NCBI GenBank assembly: GCA_021202895.1
Contig: JAJQCE010000024.1
Location: 57,910 to 121,909, forward strand
Length of the DNA: 64,000 bases
Source: Ruminococcus sp.
Lineage (GTDB): Bacteria > Bacillota > Clostridia > Oscillospirales > Ruminococcaceae
Direction: 5' to 3'
The notes beneath the pieces are model-generated. The model saw nothing but the letters and a program-made list of their open reading frames with translations, made no database searches and had not been told where the DNA came from. Of this stretch, positions 39,625-48,694 are shown in pieces (position 1 is the first letter of the stretch; every line of letters starts with the position of its first letter). A program made the position numbers and the translations under genes.

Positions 39625-40959
39625 TTATTTCTTTGACAATTCAGTTGAAAACTCAGAGATTAAATTTTCAATATTTGCAGCTTCTAATTCTTGTTTTAGA
39701 GATTGTATCTCCTCATCCAAATTATCACTTTTATAAAGTTCAGTATTGTATTCAACTTGATTTGAAAGATCATTATTTAAGTGAATATCCATGGCTGGAG
39801 ATTCCAAAACATTTTCGTCATAATATTTAATTTTATCCTCAGGTAAATCAAATTTTAATAAATAATCCCCTGTCCAAAGCAAGCTCTCATCTAAACCAAA
39901 AATTAGTTTATTAATATAGCTATCTATCACTTCGCCGCTGCTGTCAACAGCATAACCATTAACGGTTTCATAATCTGAACCGTAAATCAGACAATTTGCA
40001 AGACCACTATCACTGTGTAAAAGCTCAAGAATTTTAAAAGCAGCATCTTTATTTTCACTTGACGACAAGATACCAGTTGAAGCAGAATATCTTGTACCTA
40101 AAATAGCTTTGGTAGAAAAGGTATATATGTTTTCTTTTGTGATTCTTTCTGTATCCTTGGTGATACAAATAGACCAGTCATCGCTTTCATCGTCGTCATC
40201 AATTAATTTTCCATCATTATATAAGGTATTCATTTCGCTAAGCCAGTCAATGCAATCACTGCACTCAAAAGGATTAAGAACCTCGCAATCTTGCGAAATA
40301 AGAACGCCCTCGTTCAGCTCATATCCATAATATGAAACAAATTCAAAGCCATTAAGCTGATATAAAAGAATACCGTCATCGCCAAGTATATCGCTTAATT
40401 CAGAAATTGTTCCGCTGAAGCTTTCGGCAGATTCTTCGCCAATTTTGTCAAGATTGAAAATTATTTTAACTCCAATGTCCTGAGCAGTGCAGTTTGGAAA
40501 GGTGTATATACTACCGTTATATTTCACACTGTCCCAGAGCATTGAAGAAATTTGCGAATATATCTCACTATTTTCAAGATAGCTGTCAAGATTTTTATAG
40601 TATCCTGAAGAAATAAGCTCTTCTGCGACATCAGTGTCGTCATCATCAAAGCCTGTAAAAGCAATGTCAGGCGAAATGCTTTTTAGTTCACTATTATAAT
40701 TATCAAAGCTTAATGTTGTAATCTTCAGACCGAAATCATAGCCATTTTCTGCAAGCATATTGTTGAACAGATCAACATTTTCGTCTGAAATACTTACTAA
40801 ATCTGGCACTGCCCACTCAACATAAGTTTCAATATCACTTGTGTTTTCAGTACTGCTTGTAACGGAATCGGTCTCTTTTTTCTCACTTTCAGTAGCTTTT
40901 GAGCAAGAGGAAAGAAAGAATGTTGAAGCACATATAATACAGAAAATATTTTTTCTCAT
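39625..40959 (-). CDS. Solute-binding-protein-like lipoprotein (module B)
   Basis: Lipobox STFFLSSCSK; RYSASTGILSSSENKDAAFKILELLHSDSGLANCLIYG resembles SBP C-termini. Confidence 0.75.
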   Translation of the reverse strand: MRKNIFCIICASTFFLSSCSKATESEKKETDSVTSSTENTSDIETYVEWAVPDLVSISDENVDLFNNMLAENGYDFGLKITTLSFDNYNSELKSISPDIAFTGFDDDDTDVAEELISSGYYKNLDSYLENSEIYSQISSMLWDSVKYNGSIYTFPNCTAQDIGVKIIFNLDKIGEESAESFSGTISELSDILGDDGILLYQLNGFEFVSYYGYELNEGVLISQDCEVLNPFECSDCIDWLSEMNTLYNDGKLIDDDDESDDWSICITKDTERITKENIYTFSTKAILGTRYSASTGILSSSENKDAAFKILELLHSDSGLANCLIYGSDYETVNGYAVDSSGEVIDSYINKLIFGLDESLLWTGDYLLKFDLPEDKIKYYDENVLESPAMDIHLNNDLSNQVEYNTELYKSDNLDEEIQSLKQELEAANIENLISEFSTELSKK

Positions 40960-40983
40960 AATTTAGCCTTTCTAAATCATTCT

Positions 40984-42183
40984 TCATTTAAATTTTTTTA
41001 TAAATTTTAATGAATTGATTTTGCCAGAGTAGAAATCCTCTTTTTCTATACAACCCATTACGTAATCAGATTCATTATAGTAATTTAAAAAAATAGTATT
41101 ATCAGTCACCGCTGAAATTATGAAATCTGTATCAGCGTCCATCTGAATTTCCTCTATTTCTTCGGATTCAAAGTTTAAAAAATATGTTTTATTTTCACTG
41201 TTGCGAATTATTACACCATCTTTATCGATAGTAAATGAGCAGTCTGAATACTCTGCTTCAAAAGAAAAAATATTCATATCTGAAAGTCTGATTATTTTAG
41301 GTATTTTATCATTTACACAAACATATCCATAATTCATATCGTTGCAGGTTGCATTTGACGACCATAATATATTTTCGCTATTATCTTTAATGTTAAAATC
41401 GATTATCTCCAATTGTGAAATACTATCAATATATTCTGAAAATTCTTCTGAATCAAGATCCCATTCATCATAATCTACAGATTCAGACAGATAAAAATAA
41501 GCATAATAAATATCATCATCTGAAATATATACGCTTCTAATTTGTCCTTGATAGTTTTCTTTAACATCTGTAGAAATAACTGTGCCATCGTTTAAATTAA
41601 TTGCAGAAACAGTTGACCTGGATTTTTCAAGATTTTCTCCATTTTCATCGAAAGTACTAGAGTAGCCTAATATCAGATAATTCTCACTATAACGAGCTAC
41701 GGTAATCGACTGCGCATCAGAAATTTCTGCAATATCCTTTCTGTTTGTGCCGTCTGTATCAGCACGACAAAGCTTTTTATATGAAAATCCTGAATAATCA
41801 TCGTTATCAATGTTTGGAGTATAAAGAAAATATAAATTATCTCCAATTACAGCTGTGCAGGTTGTGTCAATTCCTTCAACAAAACCATCACAATCAGGTG
41901 TGGGATTTGTCGAAGACTCACCCTCATGGGTGCAATTTGCCTTTGAACAAATTGCGGTATCATAGCCACTTTCAATATCAAAATAATGAAGAATACTTTC
42001 ATCTGAAATATATGTAATGCCCTTATCCGTAAAGCTGTAATCTAAAAGCGATGACATACTGACATTTAAATTTTCATTTGAACTTTCGTCAGTAGAATCA
42101 GAGGATTTACACGACGATAAAAATAATGATAATGTAATTAACAAAATACAATAGTAGTTTGTTTTTTTCATTAGACACCTCAT
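40984..42183 (-). CDS. Lipoprotein with C-x4-C-x-H motif, propeller-like (module B)
   Basis: Lipobox LSLFLSSCKS; AICSKANCTHEGESSTNPTPDC. Confidence 0.75.
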   Translation of the reverse strand: MRCLMKKTNYYCILLITLSLFLSSCKSSDSTDESSNENLNVSMSSLLDYSFTDKGITYISDESILHYFDIESGYDTAICSKANCTHEGESSTNPTPDCDGFVEGIDTTCTAVIGDNLYFLYTPNIDNDDYSGFSYKKLCRADTDGTNRKDIAEISDAQSITVARYSENYLILGYSSTFDENGENLEKSRSTVSAINLNDGTVISTDVKENYQGQIRSVYISDDDIYYAYFYLSESVDYDEWDLDSEEFSEYIDSISQLEIIDFNIKDNSENILWSSNATCNDMNYGYVCVNDKIPKIIRLSDMNIFSFEAEYSDCSFTIDKDGVIIRNSENKTYFLNFESEEIEEIQMDADTDFIISAVTDNTIFLNYYNESDYVMGCIEKEDFYSGKINSLKFIKKFK

Positions 42184-42238
42184 AAATTAAAGCGTTATAC
42201 ACATATAGATATAACGCTTTAAAATCTATATGTTTTAA

Positions 42239-42628
42239 TTAGTAGGTAGCAGAAGTAGATGCACTCCAACTTTGTGATGAATAAGTAACAGAGTGTGTCG
42301 CTTTTTCCTTCACGCTTCTACAACCTGACGGAGCAGAAAAGCTTACAGACGCAGAGTACATATATCCATTAGATTTAGAAACTTGGCCTGTTTTTAATGT
42401 AGAAGTATTAACATAAGAATATGTTCCCGTCACTCTCGCTGTTGTATTTGCAGAAGTTGATGTTGAACTTGAACCCGTTGTAGCTGTCACCTTAGATGTT
42501 CCTTTAACAGAATACCCAGATAAGGTACCTGTTTTTGTGTTAGCTGAAACTCCAAAATTCGTCATGCTTACCGCCATCATCATAGCTGCGCCGATTGCTA
42601 CTATCCTTTTCTTAAAACAGGTCATTTT
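42239..42628 (-). CDS. Small secreted Ser/Thr-rich protein (module B)
   Basis: MTCFKKRIVAIGAAMMMAVSMTNFGVSA signal peptide; better start than the 42694 ORF start because it follows the AGGAGG RBS; promoter TTGACA-N17-TATTAT upstream. Confidence 0.7.
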   Translation of the reverse strand, partial: KMTCFKKRIVAIGAAMMMAVSMTNFGVSANTKTGTLSGYSVKGTSKVTATTGSSSTSTSANTTARVTGTYSYVNTSTLKTGQVSKSNGYMYSASVSFSAPSGCRSVKEKATHSVTYSSQSWSASTSATY

Positions 42629-42812
42629 AAGACCTCCTGTTGAAATTATTCCGCTAATATTAAATATACTAATGTTACAATTTAATAATAACATACTACC
42701 ATTGCTTTGTCAATAGTTTTTTTTAAAAAAAAAAGAAATTTTGTATAATTGCACAAATTTTTACTTAAAGCTTTGTAAAATATGACAAAATCAAAAATAA
42801 TTTTTTTATAAA

Positions 42813-44393
42813 TCACGAATTGAAATGCACAAATTTTTTCAACTGATTATTAGTTTCATCCAGAGCATTGTCAATATCAGCAGCATCAAGCTTTTCATTT
42901 GCTGCCTCAAGCATATCCTCATATCCGCTATAGTCACCATAATCACCATAAAACAAACCATAAAATTCATCATAAATTTCAGCAATCGTATCAAGCTTAG
43001 CTTGTAAATCGTCTGAAACTTCAAATTTATAGTATGCAGAAATCTCTGAATTTTCATTGCATAGCTCAACATCTTCAGATTTTTGAGGATTATCATTAGA
43101 ATTTGAATCTGCAATAATTGGATTAGTCATAGTTTCATTGACGTCATAAAACGGCAAAGCGTGATAATTTAAACATTTAACGCCGTCTATAACGGTATAA
43201 TTTCTACCTTCAACACCATTATAAATCAATTCAGCAAGCTCTTCATCAGTGTTTAACAGTGCTAGAAGTTCAAAAGCACTTTCCTTATTTTCACTGCTGG
43301 AGGAAATTCCTACAGCACAATTTATGCTTTCTTCCTGTAAATATCCTTTAGAAATGACAGTTGATATACTATTATAAAGCGGCATTGCAATGTCAACGCT
43401 GCAAATTAGAGGCAGATATTCATTCATTCCATTAGTAATATATCCTTTTTCGACATAATCATTTATTAGCTTAAAATATTCTATTGCAGTTTCGTTCTCA
43501 AAAATATTTTCAGGTTCACCTGTTTCTGCATTGATGAAAATACCATTATATTTATAAAAGCCAAGAATTTCATAATATAAATCAATATCTGGACTAAGAT
43601 ACAATCCGCTATAACCATCAGAAGCAAACGAATCAAGATAGGGTTCTAAATCCTCAATTCTTTCAATTGAACTAATATCGAGATTATAGCTTTCACAACT
43701 GCTTTCGTCAAAAGTTAAAACTAAAGGAACAGCTAAATCGTAAATGCTTGATTTTGCATAAATAACTCCGTCAAAGGTTGTTGTCTGCGCCCAAACTAAT
43801 TCATCAAACTGGTTATAAAAAATTTCCCCAAGTTCGCTTTCAAAATAATCATTAAGCGGCTCCAAATAACCATTTTCAACAAACAAATCAAAAGTATCAG
43901 CATAACCGTCGAAATACTCAAATGAGTAACCAGTATTGACAATATCAACCTGCTCGCCATTTTCTATCATTTGCTCATAGACATCAAAATTTTGATTTAA
44001 TTCTTCAGTTATATAATCCATCTCGCCATTTAAAATAAAATCTACATAAAAATCATACCCTTTTTCATCAAGATAGTCATTTACAGCATTTTCTATAGCG
44101 ACCTCATCATAAATTATTTCTTGGTCAATAGAAACAGCAAATGCATCATAATTTGTTAAATAAACTAGTTTGTTTTTGCCATCATATGTATTAGGCTCAA
44201 CATCGTCAACCTCAAAGCTGCAAAAACCGCTTTCGTCAGTGCTATAGATAACCTCTGTTTGATCACTTGACAAAGCTTCCTCTTCATCAATGTTTTCTCC
44301 ATTTGATCCTTGACTGCTAAAATCCGAAACGGACGAACATGACGTTCCTAGCATCGATAGAAAAACTAAAAAAGCTAAATATTTATTTTTCAT
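42813..44393 (-). CDS. Solute-binding-protein-like lipoprotein (module A)
   Basis: Lipobox LSMLGTSCSS; CAVGISSSSENKESAFELLALLNTDEELAELIYNG, paralogous to 39625-40959. Confidence 0.75.
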   Translation of the reverse strand: MKNKYLAFLVFLSMLGTSCSSVSDFSSQGSNGENIDEEEALSSDQTEVIYSTDESGFCSFEVDDVEPNTYDGKNKLVYLTNYDAFAVSIDQEIIYDEVAIENAVNDYLDEKGYDFYVDFILNGEMDYITEELNQNFDVYEQMIENGEQVDIVNTGYSFEYFDGYADTFDLFVENGYLEPLNDYFESELGEIFYNQFDELVWAQTTTFDGVIYAKSSIYDLAVPLVLTFDESSCESYNLDISSIERIEDLEPYLDSFASDGYSGLYLSPDIDLYYEILGFYKYNGIFINAETGEPENIFENETAIEYFKLINDYVEKGYITNGMNEYLPLICSVDIAMPLYNSISTVISKGYLQEESINCAVGISSSSENKESAFELLALLNTDEELAELIYNGVEGRNYTVIDGVKCLNYHALPFYDVNETMTNPIIADSNSNDNPQKSEDVELCNENSEISAYYKFEVSDDLQAKLDTIAEIYDEFYGLFYGDYGDYSGYEDMLEAANEKLDAADIDNALDETNNQLKKFVHFNS

Positions 44394-44411
44394 TACAAGC
44401 GCCCTTTCTTC

Positions 44412-45587
44412 TTAATATTCTAATTGCTCAAAACAAAACTGTGCGTTTTCAAAATTTAAGCTCCAAAAATCCTCATCACTCAAAATACCGAAGCTGTCCT
44501 GCTCGCTATTTTGATAAAGAATAATATGAACATCAGAAATATGAGCTTCTATACCGAGATAGAAATCATCATCAAATTCTTTTTCTAACGTTATTTCGTT
44601 GTTTTTTAAGCTGTAAAGCCTAACGCCTCTGGTTTCAGTCGAATCAGAATTTTCATAACTATATATATAAAATATATCATCATCCTTTCTATATAATTCA
44701 TAAACGTAGCGGTCGGATTCAAATAACAGCTCACTTTCTTCACTGTTTAAGTCAAGCGAATATGCCTTTGAAATGTTATTATCATCTGATAATGTATAAA
44801 GAACTTCGTCATCAATATAGTTGTTTATAACTAAATTTTTATCTGATTTAAACAATTCTTCGCTTGAATTACCGCTCATGTCACACGACATAAATTTTGA
44901 AAGATACTCATCACTGACTACTTCTTGAAATCCGATATATACATTATTATCGTAAATATACAAGCTGTTCATGCTAAAAATTACCTTGTTTTCTTCGCCT
45001 AAATCGGCTAATTCTTTATAAGTCCAATCATCGAAATTTAAAACACATAAATAATATTCACCTGTGATATTTTGAGTTTCCAGATCGTCAACGTTATATC
45101 TAGTACCCACAAAAACGAGATTTCCATCTATAAAATACGGATATATCATTGTAGAAAATGAAATTTCTGATGTAAAAACTTTCTTTCGATTAAGACCGTC
45201 CGTATCAGCCTCATAAATAATAAACTCATTTAAATTACTATGGCAAATTGAATATAGCTCGTCATTATATGTAAAAGCATAATGATACATCATTCCGTAA
45301 GGCGATGCTGCAGTGCATTTTGTATCAGGATTTTCCGAATATGTCTGATGCTTGCAGTCTGGCTGAGCACAAAAAACCTCGTAGCTGCCGCTTTCAAAAT
45401 CCATAAAAAAAAGCAAATCGTTGTTCATTGTCGGATTGTCAAAAGCATATTCACCGCAAATTGCAAGATTTCCATTAAATTTAACTTCACTTGATTCAGT
45501 GCTATCAGAATCACTGTTTTTATCTGAATTGCCACATGAAGAAAACAGGAGCAAAGCGGATATTAAAAAGATAATTTTCTTTTTCAA
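44412..45587 (-). CDS. Lipoprotein with C-x4-C-x-H motif, propeller-like (module A)
   Basis: Lipobox ALLLFSSCGN; VFCAQPDCKHQTYSENPDTKC. Confidence 0.75.
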   Translation of the reverse strand: MKKKIIFLISALLLFSSCGNSDKNSDSDSTESSEVKFNGNLAICGEYAFDNPTMNNDLLFFMDFESGSYEVFCAQPDCKHQTYSENPDTKCTAASPYGMMYHYAFTYNDELYSICHSNLNEFIIYEADTDGLNRKKVFTSEISFSTMIYPYFIDGNLVFVGTRYNVDDLETQNITGEYYLCVLNFDDWTYKELADLGEENKVIFSMNSLYIYDNNVYIGFQEVVSDEYLSKFMSCDMSGNSSEELFKSDKNLVINNYIDDEVLYTLSDDNNISKAYSLDLNSEESELLFESDRYVYELYRKDDDIFYIYSYENSDSTETRGVRLYSLKNNEITLEKEFDDDFYLGIEAHISDVHIILYQNSEQDSFGILSDEDFWSLNFENAQFCFEQLEY

Positions 45588-45674
45588 TTAATGATTTTCC
45601 TTTCATAATTGCTTTTAAGACATCATTAAGGGATTGCAAAAAAAGCAATTCCCTTAACACCTTCATAATTTACT

Positions 45675-46043
45675 TTATACAAGTGATCCTGTAAATACGG
45701 TTGCGCTCTTGTATTTATGTACAATTGTAGCAGATTGAAAAGTTCCTCCTGATGGAGTAGAACAATTAGTACTTACCGCAGTTTTTCCTGAATTACCACT
45801 TCCTGTGTTATATTTGACTCCATTCTTTTTGTAATAAAGTGTTACTGTGACACTTACAGAATTTGAACTTCCATCTGCTGATGAAGTTGATGCATATACA
45901 GAAGAACTAGTTGATTTATAAGCAGTACAATTTGCTCCACTTTTACAAAGATTTGTATATGCACTTGCATTAATACCCATCATGCTTACCGCCATCATTG
46001 CCGCAATACCCATTGTTGTAACCCTTTTTTTTAAATTAGTCAT
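45675..46043 (-). CDS. Small secreted Ser/Thr-rich protein (module A)
   Basis: MTNLKKRVTTMGIAAMMAVSMMGINASA signal peptide, paralogous leader to 42239-42628; promoter TTGACA-N17-TATGAT. Confidence 0.7.
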   Translation of the reverse strand: MTNLKKRVTTMGIAAMMAVSMMGINASAYTNLCKSGANCTAYKSTSSSVYASTSSADGSSNSVSVTVTLYYKKNGVKYNTGSGNSGKTAVSTNCSTPSGGTFQSATIVHKYKSATVFTGSLV

Positions 46044-46230
46044 TTTAAAACCTCCTAAAAATAATAATTTTCAAAGCATATATATGCTTTAGATTAATCA
46101 TAACATATACTCCTCAGCTTGTCAATAGTTTTTCCAAAAAAAAATAAATTTTGTATTGTTGCACAATTTTTGACGTCAAATTTGTACAATTTTACAATCA
46201 ATGTATTTCGCTTAATCAATGCTAAACATA

Positions 46231-46268
46231 AAAATAAAAAACCTCAAAAGCACAGAGCTTTCAAGGTT
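46231..46268 (-). terminator. Intrinsic terminator of tRNA-Leu
   Basis: Minus strand AACCTTGAAAGC...GCTTTTGAGGTT then T-run. Confidence 0.7.
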
Positions 46269-46275
46269 AAAAAAG

Positions 46276-46359
46276 TGCAGGTGACGGGACTTGAACCCAC
46301 ACGACATTGCTGTCACAGGCACCTGAAGCCTGCGCGTCTGCCTATTCCGCCACACCTGC
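46276..46359 (-). tRNA. tRNA-Leu(CAG)
   Basis: Minus strand GCAGGTG/CACCTGC acceptor, TTCAGGT anticodon loop, GGGTTCAAGTCCC T-arm. Confidence 0.92.
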
Positions 46360-46461
46360 ATATAAAAATAGAATCCTCGAATTTTCTTTCAAAACACCGA
46401 ATCTTCAAAGAAAATCCGAGTGACCCTATGAACTGAACGAGCTATTGCCCGCCCTAGTTTG

Positions 46462-46965
46462 CTAAATTGTTTCCTGCTCGTTTTTTATCATGCTCATAAA
46501 CGCTTTGTTTTTAGAAAGCGCTTTCATGAGCAGTCCGCCGACAATGGTAACGCATACAATTTCTCCGATTGCCACCTCAATCATCGACAAAACAAGCGGC
46601 GCATTAAGTACTATCCACAGCTCAAGTCCGACAAATACCGCATTAAACAGTACTGGAAAAATCGAAGCTGTGAAAAAGTTTAATTTGTTCCTCGAAAGAT
46701 AAATACATACTCCTGCAAAAAGCGTTGCGGCTGTTCCTACTACCGTATCAATAACGCCTACCATGCTGAAGATATTTGCAATAAAGCAGCCTAGCGTCAG
46801 CGCAACAACATAATCCTTGCTGAACAAGCACAGCAGCATAAGTGCTTCTGCAACTCTGAACTGAATACTTCCATACGACAGTACCGATAAAGTGACTGTC
46901 AAAACCACATAAATTGCTGCAATCACTCCTGATTTTACAATTCTTCTTGTGCTTAAAGCTTCCAT
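46462..46965 (-). CDS. queT: QueT-type ECF transporter S component (queuosine precursor)
   Basis: Six-TM small protein with GSIQFRVAEALMLLCLFSKDYVVALTLGCFIANIFS; preQ1-like element upstream. Confidence 0.82.
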   Translation of the reverse strand: MEALSTRRIVKSGVIAAIYVVLTVTLSVLSYGSIQFRVAEALMLLCLFSKDYVVALTLGCFIANIFSMVGVIDTVVGTAATLFAGVCIYLSRNKLNFFTASIFPVLFNAVFVGLELWIVLNAPLVLSMIEVAIGEIVCVTIVGGLLMKALSKNKAFMSMIKNEQETI

Positions 46966-46973
46966 TATTTATC

Positions 46974-47016
46974 TCTCCTTGTTTTTATTATTGAGTGGTT
47001 ATCTAGGCTACACTCA
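46974..47016 (-). promoter_or_regulatory. preQ1-I-like riboswitch overlapping the queT RBS
   Basis: Minus strand TGAGTG-TAGCCTAGATAAC-CACTCA-ATAATAAAAACAAGGAG: P1 stem, A-rich tail and terminal CAAGG as in preQ1-I aptamers. Confidence 0.75.
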
Positions 47017-47032
47017 TTTATTAAATTTTAAT

Positions 47033-47902
47033 TTATGCCTTTCCTACAGATCCGAAGAGTACCATCTTCTCCTTAACCTTAGCTTTGATTGCATCGCAAC
47101 CAGGCGCAAGAAGCTTTCTCGGGTCAAATCCCTTGCCTCTCAGATCCTTTTTCTCTTCAATGTACTTTCTTGTAGCAGCCTGGAATACCAACTGGCACTC
47201 GGTATTTACATTGATCTTTGCAACTCCAAGCGAAATAGCTTTCAAAATCATATCGTCAGGAATACCCGTTCCGCCGTGAAGTACAAGCGGCATATCTCCA
47301 ACCTTTTCCTTAACAGCCGCAAGCGTTTCAAATGAAAGTCCAGGCCAATTTGACGGATAAACGCCGTGAATATTTCCGATTCCTGCGGCAAGCATTGTAA
47401 CACCTAAGTCTGCAATCATCTTGCACTCATCGGGATCAGCACATTCGCCCATTCCTACAACTCCGTCCTCTTCGCCTCCAATAGCTCCAACCTCAGCTTC
47501 AATCGAAAGTCCGAGAGAATTGCAGGTTTTAACAAGTTCGGTAGTTTTTTCAATGTTTTCCTCTATAGGATAATGAGAGCCGTCAAACATGATTGAGGAA
47601 AATCCTGCCTCTATGCACGCCTTTGCGCCCTCAAACGTACCGTGATCCAAGTGCAAAGCAACAGGAACGGTAATTTCAAGCTCTTCAAGCATACCGTTTA
47701 CCATGCCTACTACAGTCTTGTAACCGCACATATACTTTCCTGCGCCCTCAGAAACGCCAAGAATTACAGGCGAATTGCACTCCTGTGCAGTCAGAAGAAT
47801 GGATTTTGTCCACTCAAGATTGTTAATATTGAACTGTCCTACCGCATAATGATTGGCTTCCGCCTTTTGCATCATTTCTTTAGCTGAGACTAACATCTTC
47901 AA
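47033..47902 (-). CDS. fba: Class II fructose-1,6-bisphosphate aldolase
   Basis: AVGQFNINNLEWTKSIL, VALHLDHGTFEGAKACIEAGFSSIMFDGSHYP, LVLHGGTGIPDD, KINVNTECQLVF. Confidence 0.95.
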   Translation of the reverse strand: MKMLVSAKEMMQKAEANHYAVGQFNINNLEWTKSILLTAQECNSPVILGVSEGAGKYMCGYKTVVGMVNGMLEELEITVPVALHLDHGTFEGAKACIEAGFSSIMFDGSHYPIEENIEKTTELVKTCNSLGLSIEAEVGAIGGEEDGVVGMGECADPDECKMIADLGVTMLAAGIGNIHGVYPSNWPGLSFETLAAVKEKVGDMPLVLHGGTGIPDDMILKAISLGVAKINVNTECQLVFQAATRKYIEEKKDLRGKGFDPRKLLAPGCDAIKAKVKEKMVLFGSVGKA

Positions 47903-48048
47903 ACACCCTCCGTTATTATATTTTAAATTTTGTCATTGCAAATATTACTTTTACAACAATAATATTATACACTCTTTTACGCTTTATTTCAAGTCCTTTT
48001 TTATGTCTTTTACATTTGCAGGAACATTTTTTAACATTCCATACACAA

Positions 48049-48621
48049 TTACGGCTCGTAGGTTTTTATAACCTCCTTAGCCACCTCAAGCTTTGTGCAG
48101 CGCATATCCATAGCCTGCTTTTCAAGATACCTATGCGCTTGAGTTTCCGTGAAATTTAAATACTGCATAAGCGCAAACTTTGCTCTGTTTATAGTCCTTA
48201 GCTCCTCAAGCCGTTTATGAAGCTTGATATTTTCCTTTTGAAGTCCGAGCATTCTCTTTCTTGAAGCGTTTACAAGATGCAGGCAATCGTAAAAGGCTTT
48301 TTTATTTATAGGCTTAGAAATCACAGCGACTCCGTAATCCTCAAGGCTGTACGATACCTCATCGCTGTTTTCAGCCTTTACAATCATTATGCAGCCCGAA
48401 AGCGTAGACTGTGTAATATGCTCCGCAAGCTCGTGCCCATACTCGTCGGAAAGCGGAGAATTTATCAGCACAGCATCATAATCATTCTGAGCAATAGACC
48501 TCCTTGTTTCACTTCCAGTATTTACAACCGCCTGTTGACAGTTTGGATATGTTTCTTTGACAAGACCTACAATAACGCTTGTCGCCTTTTCTCCGCTTGA
48601 AGCTATAAGCACTCTTTCCAT
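48049..48621 (-). CDS. ANTAR-domain antiterminator with receiver-like domain
   Basis: LRTINRAKFALMQYLNFTETQAHRYLEKQAMDMRCTKLEVAKEVI; receiver-like N-terminus. Confidence 0.88.
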   Translation of the reverse strand: MERVLIASSGEKATSVIVGLVKETYPNCQQAVVNTGSETRRSIAQNDYDAVLINSPLSDEYGHELAEHITQSTLSGCIMIVKAENSDEVSYSLEDYGVAVISKPINKKAFYDCLHLVNASRKRMLGLQKENIKLHKRLEELRTINRAKFALMQYLNFTETQAHRYLEKQAMDMRCTKLEVAKEVIKTYEP

Positions 48622-48694
48622 ATAAGAACCCCCTTGTAGTTTCTGCGTTTTTCCCTCAACAATTTATTGAAAGACGTTCTGATATGCTTTTAGC

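Noticed and set aside
45675-46043. Confident assignment of the small secreted proteins to a known bacteriocin family such as lactococcin 972
   Set aside because: Size and secretion fit, but I could not see a decisive family motif; left as unknown secreted peptides.
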